Positions 1 through 7,960 are shown, counted from the stretch's first letter. The stretch: 15,150 bases of DNA from Methylorubrum extorquens (GCA_019695455.1 JAEUAC010000083.1:1-15150); one strand, 5' to 3'. Program-made: numbers and translations. Notes: generated by a model from the letters alone, not told the origin.

Positions 1-2
1 CC

Positions 3-2786
3 CGCGTCGGGTGGCTGCGGCTCGCCGCGGACGGCACGATCCGGGAGGCGGACGCGACCTTCTGCTCCCTGCTCGGCCATCCCCGCGAGGACGTGATCGG
101 CGCGCGGCTGGAGCGGTTCGTCCACGCGGCCGAGCAGCGCTCGGACCGGCACGCGCGGTTCGGGCGCGCCCTCGCGCTCGGGAGCGCGGCCGCCTGCGAG
201 ATCCGCTGCCTGCGGCGGGACGGCCGCGAGGTCGCCCTGGCGATCACGCTGCTCCCGGATCCCGTCTCCGGCGACGGGGCGGAGCGGGGGCTGGTCGGCG
301 CGGTGGTCGACGTCACGGCGGAAAGCCGCGCCTGGTCGGAGACCCGGTCCCGCCTCGCCGCCGTGGACCAGCAGCATTGCGTGGCCACCTTCGACCTCGA
401 CGGCACGATCCTCGACGCCAACGCCAACTTCCTGGCCGCCACGGGCTACGGGCGCGAGGACGTGCTCGCCCGGCATCATCGCATGTTCGTCGCCCCCGGC
501 GAGGCCCTGGGGATGGACTACGCCGCGTTCTGGCGCGCGCTCGCCGGCGGACGGGTGCAGACGGGCCAGTACCGGCGCCTCGGGCGCGGCGGGCGCGAGA
601 TCTGGTTCCAGGCGACCTACACGCCGCTGCTCGGCACCGACGGCCGCCCGACCCGGATCGTCGCCCACGCGGTCGCCATCACGGACGACAAGCTCGTCCT
701 GGCGCGCTACCAGAGCCAGATCGAGGCGATCCACAAGTCGCAATGCGTGGTCGCCTTCGACCTCGGCGGCATCGTGCGCGACGCCAACGACAAGTTCCTC
801 GACACGATGGGCTACCGGTTCGGCGAGGTCTGCGGCCGGCACCACCGGGTGTTCTGCAGCCCCGAGGACGCCGGGAGCGCCGCCTACGCCGCGTTCTGGA
901 GCCGCCTGGCCCGGGGCGAGGCGCAGACGGGCGAGTACAAGCGCGTCTGCCGGGACGGGCGCGAGGTCTGGTTCCAGGCGTCCTACAACCCGATCCTCGA
1001 TCCGAACGGCCGCCCGATCCAGGTCATCAAGTACGCCACCGACATCACGGCCCAGAAGCGCCGCCAGGCCGACGTCGCGGGCCAGATCGCCGCCATCACC
1101 AAGTCGCAGGGCGTCGTCGCGATGGACCTCGACGGCACCATCCGGGACGTGAACGCGCTGTTCCTGGACGTGTTCGGCTACGCGCTGGAGGAGGTCCGCG
1201 GCCGCCACCACAGCATGCTCCTCGCCCCGGAGGACGCGCGGTCCCCCGAATACGCCACCTTCTGGGACACGCTGCGGGCCGGCACCTTCGTGTCCGGCAT
1301 GCACAAGCGCATCGGCAAGGACGGCCGGGAGCTCTGGATCCGGGCCACCTACAACCCGATCCTCGACCTCAACGGGCGGCCCTACCGGATCGTCAAATAC
1401 GCGACGGACGTCACGTCGGACGTCGCCCTCGCGGAGGCCTTCGAGGACGCCAAGCGCCAGGCCCTCTGCGATCCGACGACGCTCCTGCCGAACCGCGCCC
1501 GCCTGTTCGCGGACCTGACCGAGTTCCTGGCCGAGCCCGGCCGCCGCGTGACGGTGCTCTATCTCGATCTCGACCGCTTCAGGCGCGTCAACGATTCCTT
1601 CGGCCACGGCGCCGGCGACAAGGTGCTGGGCGAGGTGGCCGACCGGCTCCGCCGCTGCCTTTCGCCCGAGCAGGTCGCGGCGCGGTTCGGCGGCGACGAG
1701 TTCGTCGTCGTGGCCCCGGACCTCGCCGACGACGCCCTCGAGACCCTGTGCCGGACGCTGCTCGACGCCATCGCGGCGCCGATCTGCCTCGACGGCCAGG
1801 AGGTCCGCGTCGGCGTCTCGATCGGGGTGGCGAGCGCGCCGTCCAACGCGGCGACGTCCGACGAGCTCATCCGCTGCGCCGAGCGCGCGCTCCAGGCCGC
1901 CCGGCAGGGCGGACGGCACACGTTCAGCTTCGTCTCGGCCAACACGAACCAGCGGGTCTCGGCCCGCCGGCGGCAGGGCGAGGCGATCCGGCGCGGCCTC
2001 GATCGCGGCGAGTTCCACCTCGAGTACCAGCCCCGCTTCGACCTCGTCCGCCGCCGGGTGCGCAGCGCCGAGGCGCTGGTGCGCTGGAACCATCCGGAGC
2101 GCGGGCGGACGACGCCCGCCGACTTCATCCCGGACGCCGAACGGACGGGCCTCATCGGCCCGCTCGGCGCCTGGATCCTGCGGACGGCCTGCCGGGACGC
2201 GGTCGGCTGGGGCGAGATCGGCGTGTCCGTGAACGTCTCGCCCGTCCAGTTCCGCGACGGCCGCCTCGTCCCGACCGTCGCGGCGGCGCTCGCCGAATCC
2301 GGGCTCGCGCCCGAGCGGCTCGAGGTCGAGATCACGGAAGGCGTGCTGCACGAGGACGCGGACGGGGCCCGCGACGTGCTGCTGGAGCTGAAGGCCATGG
2401 GCGTGCGGCTCGCCATGGACGATTTCGGGACCGGGTATTCGTCGCTCTCCTACCTCCGCCGCTTCCCGTTCGACGTCATCAAGATCGACCGCTGCTTCGT
2501 GGCCGACATCGACGCGCATGCCGGCGGCGCGGCGATCGTCGCCGCCATCCTGGGGCTCGGGCGGGCGCTGAACCTGTCCGTCATGGCCGAGGGGGTCGAG
2601 ACGGAGCGGCAGCTCGCCATGCTGATCGAGGCCCGCTGCGAGGAGGCCCAGGGCTTCTTCCTCGCCCGTCCCATGCCGGCCGACCGGCTGACGGCTTTCC
2701 TGCGCGAGGAGCCCGGGCCGCCCCAGGCCGCCCGCGCCCGCCGGGGCGAGGAGACGCGGGCCGCCCCGCTGCCGCTGCGGGCCTGA
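3..2786 (+). CDS. PAS-PAS-PAS-PAS-GGDEF-EAL c-di-GMP turnover protein (5' end outside window)
   Basis: This is a sensor-type bifunctional c-di-GMP enzyme. The frame is open to the window edge and already encodes the end of a PAS fold, so the gene is cut by the window rather than starting at the ATG at 93. Numbering from that Met, three full PAS units begin near residues 94, 216 and 338, an exact 122-residue period. Each carries a GRHH-like motif and most carry YNPIL-D-x-NGRP. GGDEF follows at about 455-620, with intact GGDEF at 533-537; an RxxD inhibitory site is missing (SPEQ instead). EAL spans about 630-870 and looks catalytically complete: EALVRW, N714, E746, DDFGTG (776-781), K797, E833 and Q853. 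The PAS repeats resemble those of BdlA and many alphaproteobacterial chemoreceptors, which suggests a redox, heme or flavin ligand, but this is not shown. No membrane segment is visible in this part. Confidence 0.93.
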   Translation, partial: RVGWLRLAADGTIREADATFCSLLGHPREDVIGARLERFVHAAEQRSDRHARFGRALALGSAAACEIRCLRRDGREVALAITLLPDPVSGDGAERGLVGAVVDVTAESRAWSETRSRLAAVDQQHCVATFDLDGTILDANANFLAATGYGREDVLARHHRMFVAPGEALGMDYAAFWRALAGGRVQTGQYRRLGRGGREIWFQATYTPLLGTDGRPTRIVAHAVAITDDKLVLARYQSQIEAIHKSQCVVAFDLGGIVRDANDKFLDTMGYRFGEVCGRHHRVFCSPEDAGSAAYAAFWSRLARGEAQTGEYKRVCRDGREVWFQASYNPILDPNGRPIQVIKYATDITAQKRRQADVAGQIAAITKSQGVVAMDLDGTIRDVNALFLDVFGYALEEVRGRHHSMLLAPEDARSPEYATFWDTLRAGTFVSGMHKRIGKDGRELWIRATYNPILDLNGRPYRIVKYATDVTSDVALAEAFEDAKRQALCDPTTLLPNRARLFADLTEFLAEPGRRVTVLYLDLDRFRRVNDSFGHGAGDKVLGEVADRLRRCLSPEQVAARFGGDEFVVVAPDLADDALETLCRTLLDAIAAPICLDGQEVRVGVSIGVASAPSNAATSDELIRCAERALQAARQGGRHTFSFVSANTNQRVSARRRQGEAIRRGLDRGEFHLEYQPRFDLVRRRVRSAEALVRWNHPERGRTTPADFIPDAERTGLIGPLGAWILRTACRDAVGWGEIGVSVNVSPVQFRDGRLVPTVAAALAESGLAPERLEVEITEGVLHEDADGARDVLLELKAMGVRLAMDDFGTGYSSLSYLRRFPFDVIKIDRCFVADIDAHAGGAAIVAAILGLGRALNLSVMAEGVETERQLAMLIEARCEEAQGFFLARPMPADRLTAFLREEPGPPQAARARRGEETRAAPLPLRA
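363..1440 (+). repeat. Three tandem PAS-encoding units with a 366-bp period
   Basis: Three protein repeats follow one another with a period of exactly 122 residues (366 bp), starting near 363, 729 and 1095. Shared landmarks are a V-A-x-D-L-x-G start, D-A/V-N-x-x-F-L, GY-x-x-x-x-V, R-H-H, Y-A-x-F-W, G-R-E-x-W and a final T-D-x-T. The second and third copies are closest to each other (YNPILD, IVKYATD or VIKYATD). The first copy has drifted in its last strand (YTPLLG, AHAVAIT). This pattern suggests internal duplication of one PAS module. Confidence 0.75.
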
Positions 2787-2894
2787 CGGCTCCGCCCGGG
2801 CGGGACGAGGTCGGATCCCCGCTGCCGGCCGTCGGTTTCGTCGGCGGAGCGAGGCGGGACGAACGGGCTTGATGGCGCTCCCGACCGCGCGACC

Positions 2895-2906
2895 GGAGCA
2901 GCCTTG
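2895..2906 (+). promoter_or_regulatory. Shine-Dalgarno GGAG that selects a TTG start
   Basis: GGAG at 2895-2898 lies 5 nt upstream of TTG at 2904-2906. The next in-frame ATG, at 2922, has no comparable purine run at the right distance, so TTG is the preferred start of the first permease gene. Confidence 0.6.
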
Positions 2907-3557
2907 GAGACCTTCGCCTTCATGGTGGCGAACTGGCCCGTGATCCTCCAGCGCATGGGGGAGCACGTGTCCCTCGTCGGGGCGGCCATCCTGATCGCGA
3001 TCGCGACGGGCGTGCCCATCGGCATCGCCATCACGGCGAACCGCAAGGCCGCCGACGCCGTGCTCTACGCGGCCTCGATCATGATCACGATCCCGTCCAT
3101 CGCGCTGTTCGGGCTGCTCATCCCGATCCTGTCGCTGATCGGGCAGGGCATCGGCTACCTGCCGGCCCTCGTCGCGCTGGTGCTCTATTCGCAGCTGCCG
3201 ATCATCCGCAACACCTACACGGCGATCACGAACGTCGACCCCGCCCTGCGGGAGGCGGCGCGCGGCATGGGCATGACGACGGCCCAGCGGCTCCGGGAGG
3301 TCGAGATCCCGATCGCGCTGCCCGTCATCGTCTCGGGCGTGCGCAACGCCGTGGTGCTCTCGATCGCTATCGCCGCCATCGCGACCTATATCGGGGCGGG
3401 CGGGCTCGGCACGTTCATCTCGCGCGGCATCTCGCAGACCGACATCCGCCAGCTGCTCACGGGCGCCATCAGCGTCTCGGCCCTCGCCATCGCGGCCGAT
3501 GCGGCGCTGCTCGGCCTGCAGCGCCTGCTCACCTCGCCGGGGCTGCGCATCCGATGA
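2904..3557 (+). CDS. Osmoprotectant ABC transporter permease (OpuCB/YehW-like)
   Basis: This is one of the two membrane subunits of a quaternary-amine (glycine betaine, choline or carnitine type) ABC importer. The 217-residue length is that of OpuCB. There are about five or six hydrophobic segments, and the cytoplasmic EAA coupling loop starts at residue 117 (EAARGMGMTTAQRLREVEIP), the part that contacts the ATPase. The following region IGAGGLGTFISRGI is typical of the family. The start is TTG, chosen for the well-spaced GGAG before it. The stop overlaps the ATPase start as ATGA, which indicates translational coupling. The exact substrate cannot be read from a permease. No convincing sigma70 promoter was found in the 117 bp upstream. 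Confidence 0.9.
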   Translation: METFAFMVANWPVILQRMGEHVSLVGAAILIAIATGVPIGIAITANRKAADAVLYAASIMITIPSIALFGLLIPILSLIGQGIGYLPALVALVLYSQLPIIRNTYTAITNVDPALREAARGMGMTTAQRLREVEIPIALPVIVSGVRNAVVLSIAIAAIATYIGAGGLGTFISRGISQTDIRQLLTGAISVSALAIAADAALLGLQRLLTSPGLRIR

Positions 3558-4663
3558 TCCGCCTCGAACGGCTGTCCAAGGTCTTCGGCACGGTCACGGC
3601 CGTCGACGGCGTCGACATGGAGGTGCCGGAGGGCGAGGTCTGCGTGCTGCTCGGCCCGTCGGGCTGCGGCAAGACCACGACGATGAAGATGATCAACCGG
3701 CTCATCGCGCCGAGCGCGGGCAAGATCTTCATCGGCGGCCGCGACACGGCCGGGCAGGACGACGTCGCTCTCCGCCGCTCCATCGGCTACGTCATCCAGC
3801 AGATCGGCCTGTTCCCGAACAAGACGATCGAGGACAACATCTGCGTCGTGCCGGACCTGCTCGGCTGGCCGCGGCGCAAGTCCCGGGAGCGGGCGGCCGA
3901 GCTCCTGTCGCTGGTCAACCTCGATCCGGCGCTCTTCCTGAGGCGCTACCCGAAGGAGCTCTCCGGCGGCCAGCAGCAGCGGGTCGGCGTCGTGCGGGCG
4001 CTCGCGGCGGACCCGCCCGTGCTCCTCATGGACGAGCCCTTCGGGGCCATCGACCCGATCAACCGCGAGGTGATCCAGGACGAGTTCATGAAGCTGCAGG
4101 CGGCGCTGCGGAAGACCGTCATCTTCGTGAGCCACGACATCGACGAGGCCGTGAAGATGGCCTCCCGCATCGCGATCTTCCGGGACGGGCGGCTCGTCCA
4201 GTACGACAGGCCGGACGACATCCTGGCGCATCCGAAGGACGCCTTCGTGGCCGATTTCGTCGGTCAGGACCGGACGCTGAAGCGCCTCCGGCTCGTCCGG
4301 GTCGAGGAGGCCATGATGGCCGACCCGCCCCGCGTCCAGGCCGAGGACACGCTGGACACGGCCGTCGCCCTCATGCGCGAGCACGGCCACGGATCGGTCG
4401 TCATGGTCGGGCCCCGCGGCCGCGCCCGCGGGCAGGTGCGGCTCGAGGCGGCGGACGGCAGGCGCGGGCTCGTCGGCGAGAACCACGAGCCGCTGCCCGG
4501 CACCGTCCTCGTCGGCGACGACCTCCGCACGGCCGTCGCCCGCATGTTCGAGCACGACGTGACCTGGCTCGCCTGCGTGGATGCCGACGGCTTCTACAAG
4601 GGCTACGTCACCCAGCGCGGCATCACGCACCTCCTCGGCGCGACCTACGGGAAGCGGTCGTGA
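3554..4663 (+). CDS. Osmoprotectant ABC transporter ATP-binding protein with C-terminal CBS region (OpuCA-like)
   Basis: This is the ATPase of the importer. All nucleotide-binding motifs are intact: Walker A GPSGCGKT at 34-41, Q-loop at 82-83, signature LSGGQQQR from 136, Walker B LLMDE at 157-161, and switch histidine H194. From about residue 250 to the end (369) there is a tandem CBS-like region, with EEAMM and TLDTAVALM in the first half and DDLRTAVARMFEHDVTWL in the second. In the OpuA and OpuC families such CBS pairs sense ionic strength or cyclic dinucleotides. The first CBS here looks shortened or divergent, so its sensory role is an inference. The gene overlaps the preceding permease by 4 nt (ATGA) and lies 7 nt before the next one. 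Confidence 0.95.
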   Translation: MIRLERLSKVFGTVTAVDGVDMEVPEGEVCVLLGPSGCGKTTTMKMINRLIAPSAGKIFIGGRDTAGQDDVALRRSIGYVIQQIGLFPNKTIEDNICVVPDLLGWPRRKSRERAAELLSLVNLDPALFLRRYPKELSGGQQQRVGVVRALAADPPVLLMDEPFGAIDPINREVIQDEFMKLQAALRKTVIFVSHDIDEAVKMASRIAIFRDGRLVQYDRPDDILAHPKDAFVADFVGQDRTLKRLRLVRVEEAMMADPPRVQAEDTLDTAVALMREHGHGSVVMVGPRGRARGQVRLEAADGRRGLVGENHEPLPGTVLVGDDLRTAVARMFEHDVTWLACVDADGFYKGYVTQRGITHLLGATYGKRS

Positions 4664-4670
4664 GGCGCCG

Positions 4671-5399
4671 ATGCTGATCGCGACGCTCCGCACCTCGTCG
4701 CGGCTCGCGCTCCTCGCGGCCGTGTTCGCGCTCGGCGCGGTCCTGCAGGCGCGGGGCATCCTGCCCGCGATGGCGACCTACCGGCAGGACGTCGTCTACC
4801 TGATCCGGGGCCATCTCTGGCTCGCCGCCGTGTCGGGCCTCCTCGCGATCCTCATCGGCGTGCCGATCGGCATCCTGCTCACGCGGTCGCGCTTCCGGCT
4901 CGCGGGGCTCGTCCTCGCGCAGGTCGTCAATCTCGGCACCACGATCCCGACGCTCGCCATCCTGGCGCTCGCCATGACGGTGCTGGGCCTCGGCGCGCCC
5001 TCCGCCATCTTCGGCCTCACGGCGCTGACGCTGCTGCCCATCGTCCTCAACACGGCGGCGGGCCTGCGGGCCGTGCCGCGCCACCTCGTCGAAGCCGCGC
5101 GGGGCATGGGCATGACGCCCGGGCAGATCCTCTGGCAGGTCGAGCTGCCGAACGCGCTCTACGTGATCCTGGCCGGCATCCGCACGGCGCTCGCCATCGA
5201 CGTCGGCACCGTGCCGCTCGCCTTCCTGATCGGGGGCGGCGGGCTCGGCGAGCTGATCTTCACGGGGATCGACCTCATGGAGCCCGCGATGCTGCTCGCG
5301 GGCGCGATCCCGACGGCGCTCCTCGCCATCGCCGTCGACTGGCTCGTCGGCCAGGCCCAGTTCTGGCTCGTTCCCCGCGGCGTGAATCCGCTCCGTTGA
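4671..5399 (+). CDS. Osmoprotectant ABC transporter permease, second subunit
   Basis: This is the second permease (242 residues) of the four-gene importer. The ATG at 4671 is chosen because GAGG (4662-4665) precedes it by 5 nt; longer in-frame starts would run into the ATPase gene. An N-terminal hydrophobic segment precedes the core. The EAA loop starts at residue 141 (EAARGMGMTPGQILWQVELP) and is almost the same as in the first permease. IGGGGLGELIFTGI follows. The pair therefore probably forms a heterodimeric pore. The final TGA is 14 nt before the ATG of the binding-protein gene. Confidence 0.9.
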   Translation: MLIATLRTSSRLALLAAVFALGAVLQARGILPAMATYRQDVVYLIRGHLWLAAVSGLLAILIGVPIGILLTRSRFRLAGLVLAQVVNLGTTIPTLAILALAMTVLGLGAPSAIFGLTALTLLPIVLNTAAGLRAVPRHLVEAARGMGMTPGQILWQVELPNALYVILAGIRTALAIDVGTVPLAFLIGGGGLGELIFTGIDLMEPAMLLAGAIPTALLAIAVDWLVGQAQFWLVPRGVNPLR

Positions 5400-5403
5400 C
5401 CTC

Positions 5404-5416
5404 GAGGTATCCCATG
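5404..5416 (+). promoter_or_regulatory. Ribosome binding site of the binding-protein gene
   Basis: GAGG at 5404-5407 sits 6 nt before the ATG at 5414. It favours that ATG over the in-frame TTG at 5396, which lies inside the preceding stop region and would add six residues before the signal peptide. Confidence 0.6.
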
Positions 5417-6301
5417 ACGAGATCCGCTCTCCTTCGCGCCGCGGGCGCGCTTCTCGGCACCGCCATGGCCTTCGCGGCCTCGGCCCAGGCGCTCGTCGTC
5501 GGCGGCAAGGGCTACACCGAGCAGCAGATCATGGCCGAGATGACGGCCCAGTACCTGCGGGCCAAGGGCTTCACGGTCGACAAGCGCTCCGGGCTCGGCA
5601 CGGCCGCGCTCCGGCAGGCCCAGGAGGGCGGCCAGATCGACCTCTACTGGGAATACACCGGCACCTCCCTGATCACGTTCAACAAGATCAGCGAGAAGAT
5701 GAGCGGCCCGCAGACCTACGCCAAGGTGAAGGAGCTCGACGCCGCCAAGGGCCTCGTCTGGCTGGATCCGTCCCGCATCAACTCGACCTACGCGATCGCC
5801 ATGCGGGCGGCGGACGCGAAGGCGCGCCGGATCGCGACCCTGTCGGACCTCGCCGCCACCGTGAAGGGCGGCACCGTCCTGAAGTTCGGCTCGAACGCCG
5901 AGTTCTACGCCCGGCCCGACGGCCTGAAGCCGCTGGAGCAGACCTACGGCTTCGAGTTCGGCCGCGAGAACGTGGTCCGCATGGATACGGGGCTCGTGCC
6001 GCAGGCGCTGCGCGACCAGCAGGTCGACGTCGGCATCATGCTGGCCCTCGACGGGCGGGTGACGGCCTTCGACTTCGTTCTCCTGAAGGACGACAAGGCC
6101 TTCTTCCCGATCTACAACTCGACGGCGGTGGTCCGGAAGGAGGCGCTCGACAAGGCGCCTCAGCTCGCCGGGCTCCTGAACGCCCTCGCGGCGAAGCTCG
6201 ACGACGACGTGATGCGGTCGCTGAACGGCGCCGTCGACATCGACCGGAAGACCGTCGAGGAGGTCGCGACCGGCTTCCTGAAGAGCAACGGGCTCGTCTG
6301 A
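5414..6301 (+). CDS. Periplasmic osmoprotectant-binding protein (OpuCC/OsmF family)
   Basis: This is the substrate-binding subunit of the importer, acting in the periplasm. Starting at the ATG, the 295-residue product has a Sec signal peptide: MTRS, then a hydrophobic core, with cleavage probably after ASAQA (residue 26). The mature part is an OpuAC-type fold: GGKGYTEQQIM near the start, then DLYWEYTGTS (76-85), INSTYAIAM, a long linker, and the characteristic DGRVTAFDFVLLKDDKAFFP segment. In this family the aromatic residues around EYTGT and in the NSTYA region form the cage for the quaternary ammonium group. Choline, glycine betaine or carnitine are all possible. It is the last gene of the operon and is followed 7 nt later by a strong hairpin (6308-6343). 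Confidence 0.92.
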   Translation: MTRSALLRAAGALLGTAMAFAASAQALVVGGKGYTEQQIMAEMTAQYLRAKGFTVDKRSGLGTAALRQAQEGGQIDLYWEYTGTSLITFNKISEKMSGPQTYAKVKELDAAKGLVWLDPSRINSTYAIAMRAADAKARRIATLSDLAATVKGGTVLKFGSNAEFYARPDGLKPLEQTYGFEFGRENVVRMDTGLVPQALRDQQVDVGIMLALDGRVTAFDFVLLKDDKAFFPIYNSTAVVRKEALDKAPQLAGLLNALAAKLDDDVMRSLNGAVDIDRKTVEEVATGFLKSNGLV

Positions 6302-6307
6302 CCCGCG

Positions 6308-6343
6308 CCGACGGGACGGCGATCCACCCCGCCGTCCCGGCGG
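6308..6343 (+). terminator. Strong hairpin, probable end of the osmoprotectant operon
   Basis: CGGGACGGCG (6312-6321) and CGCCGTCCCG (6330-6339) form a perfect 10-bp stem with an 8-nt loop. Three more pairs (6308-6310 with 6341-6343) follow after one mismatch. There is no T-run, as is common in GC-rich genomes, so it may act as a terminator, as a 3' mRNA stabiliser, or both. It starts just after the last stop of the operon. Confidence 0.6.
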
Positions 6344-6419
6344 ACCGCGCAGGGCTCTCCAGGCCGGCTTAGACCCCGCCGCGCCGCGACGGGCTGCCAT
6401 GTGGCCGGGCCGCTCCGTG

Positions 6420-6449
6420 GCGCGCTGCCTCCATGTTAGGCAGCCGCGC
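6420..6449 (+). promoter_or_regulatory. Hairpin with the MFS start codon in its loop
   Basis: GCTGCCT (6424-6430) pairs perfectly with AGGCAGC (6438-6444), and the 7-nt loop CCATGTT contains the ATG. The stem continues with GCGC (6420-6423) against GCGC (6446-6449) across a single bulged C at 6445, giving 11 pairs in total. In mRNA this would enclose the initiation site. Whether it regulates translation is an inference. Confidence 0.45.
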
Positions 6450-7653
6450 TCCGCTCCTTCGGCTGCCGCGCGTGTTCCTCGCCCTTCTCTTCGCCTACGT
6501 GCTCAGCCAGTTCTTCCGCGCGTTCCTGGCGGTCGTGGCGGGCGACCTCTCGGGCGATCTCGGGCTCGATCCGGCCGGGCTCGCGAGCCTGCCGGCGGCC
6601 TGGTTCGCGGCCTTCGCGCTCGCGCAGTTCCCGGTCGGGATCGCGCTGGACCGGTTCGGGCCGCGCCGCACGCTGTCGCTCGGCCTCGCCGTCGCGGCCG
6701 GCGGCGCGACCCTGCTGGCGGTCGCGACGGGCCTGCGCTCGGCCACGCTCGCCATGGCCCTGATCGGGGCCGGCTGCGCCCCCGTCCTCATGGCGGGCTA
6801 CTACGTCATCGCCCGGACCTACCCGCTGCACCGCTTCGCGACGCTGTCGTCGCTCCTCCTCGGGCTCGGCGCGCTGGGCGATCCGCTGAGCGGCGCCCCG
6901 CTCGCGGCGCTCGCGGGCGCGGTCGGCTGGCGGGGCGCGATCGGCCTCATGGCGATCGTCACGGTGGGCGCCGTCGCGGCCGTCGCGATCTGGCTGAGGG
7001 ACCCGCCCCGGGCCGAGACGGCCGTGCCGGTCTCGCTCGCGGCCTCGCTCCGCACGGTCGTCGGCACGCGGGCGCTCTGGCCGCTGGTCCCGCTGGCCTT
7101 CGCGTCCTACGGGCCCGTCCTGGCGACCCGCGGCCTCTGGATCGCGCCCTATCTCGGCGAGGTCCACGGCCTGCAGCTCGCCGGGATCGGGCTCGCCGCC
7201 ACCGCCATGGGCTTCGCCATCGCCGGCGGCGCGCTGCTCTACGCGCCCCTGGTCCGGCTCTTCGGCGGCATCAAGCGCACCGTCATCGTCGGGACGGGGA
7301 TCGCGGCCGCGTCCTGGATCGCGCTCGGCCTGGTCGGCGCCGGCTCGCGGCCGGGCGCGATCGGCCTTCTGCTCCTCGCGGGCTGCCTCGGCTCGCCCTT
7401 CGCGCTCGTCATGGCGCATGCGCGCTCGTTCCTGCCCACCCACCTGATCGGGACGGGCGTGACGCTCATGAACCTCTTCTTCATGGGGGGCGTCGCGACG
7501 ACGCAGTGGATCTCGGGCCGGGCCGTGGACGCGGCGCTCGCGGCCGGCACGGCGCCGGCCACGATCTACGGCACGCTGTTCTCGGTGTTCGGCCTGCTCC
7601 TCGCGGTCGCGGTCGCCATCTACGCGCTGGCGCCCCGCGAGCGGACCGCGTGA
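6433..7653 (+). CDS. Major facilitator superfamily transporter
   Basis: This is an inner-membrane secondary transporter of unknown substrate. The 406 residues contain about 12 hydrophobic segments in two halves. The loop between segments 2 and 3 carries the MFS signature motif, here VGIALDRFGPRR (about residues 68-79). Conserved glycines recur in the second half (FAIAGGALLYAPLVRLFGGIK). The YbfB-like or CynX-like groups are possible, but I cannot name a ligand. The start is uncertain. The ATG at 6433 lacks a Shine-Dalgarno sequence and lies in the loop of a hairpin; a GTG at 6472 is an alternative that would shorten the N-terminus by 13 residues. The gene ends one base before the converging bolA stop. 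Confidence 0.85.
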   Translation: MLGSRAPLLRLPRVFLALLFAYVLSQFFRAFLAVVAGDLSGDLGLDPAGLASLPAAWFAAFALAQFPVGIALDRFGPRRTLSLGLAVAAGGATLLAVATGLRSATLAMALIGAGCAPVLMAGYYVIARTYPLHRFATLSSLLLGLGALGDPLSGAPLAALAGAVGWRGAIGLMAIVTVGAVAAVAIWLRDPPRAETAVPVSLAASLRTVVGTRALWPLVPLAFASYGPVLATRGLWIAPYLGEVHGLQLAGIGLAATAMGFAIAGGALLYAPLVRLFGGIKRTVIVGTGIAAASWIALGLVGAGSRPGAIGLLLLAGCLGSPFALVMAHARSFLPTHLIGTGVTLMNLFFMGGVATTQWISGRAVDAALAAGTAPATIYGTLFSVFGLLLAVAVAIYALAPRERTA

Positions 7654-7654
7654 G

Positions 7655-7924
7655 CTATTCGCCGGGTGCCCGGGCCTTGATGGCGAGGGCGTGGAGGCCG
7701 CGGCGCGAGAATGCCTCCTCCAGCAGCCCGTTCACGATCCGGTGTCGGTCCACGCGGCTCTTGCCCGCGAAGGCCGCCGACACGACATCGATCCGGAAAT
7801 GGGTCTCGCCTCCCGGCCTTGCGCCCGCATGGCCGGCATGGAGATGCGACTCGTCCTCCACCCCGAGCGTTTCGGGCCCGAGACCCTTCGTCAACGCCTC
7901 CGTGATCCACTCGCGCATGGTCAT
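7655..7924 (-). CDS. BolA family protein
   Basis: This is a small cytosolic BolA-like protein (89 residues from the ATG at 7924), a family that partners monothiol glutaredoxins in Fe-S handling and stress responses. The family core is evident: VEDESHLHAGHAG, the GGETHF strand, AFAGKSRVDRHRIV with its conserved helix-turn and His, and the ending HALAIKARAP. A GTG three codons upstream (7933) extends the frame, but the ATG has AAGG at a better distance (8 nt), so I prefer the ATG. A second ATG two codons later is also possible. The gene runs divergently from the J-domain gene, with a short shared upstream region, and converges with the MFS gene with a 1-nt gap. No glutaredoxin gene is present here. 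Confidence 0.92.
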   Translation of the reverse strand: MTMREWITEALTKGLGPETLGVEDESHLHAGHAGARPGGETHFRIDVVSAAFAGKSRVDRHRIVNGLLEEAFSRRGLHALAIKARAPGE

Positions 7925-7960
7925 CCGCTTCACCTTTCCGGGCCGATCCGGGCCGCCGCC

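Noticed and set aside
2792..2803. 12-bp palindrome CCGCCCGGGCGG after the GGDEF-EAL gene as a terminator
   Set aside because: With a physically allowed loop it leaves only a 4-bp stem and there is no T-run; short GC palindromes are common by chance here.
11..2872. Very long second reading frame (953 codons) over the GGDEF-EAL gene
   Set aside because: It is the shifted frame of a GC-rich gene: Arg/Pro/Gly-rich, no domain, and it conflicts with the clearly recognisable PAS, GGDEF and EAL sequences.
5159..6400. 413-codon minus-strand frame opposite the binding-protein gene
   Set aside because: It is a shadow of the signal-peptide-bearing OpuAC gene; its composition is Arg/Gly/Leu-rich without domains.
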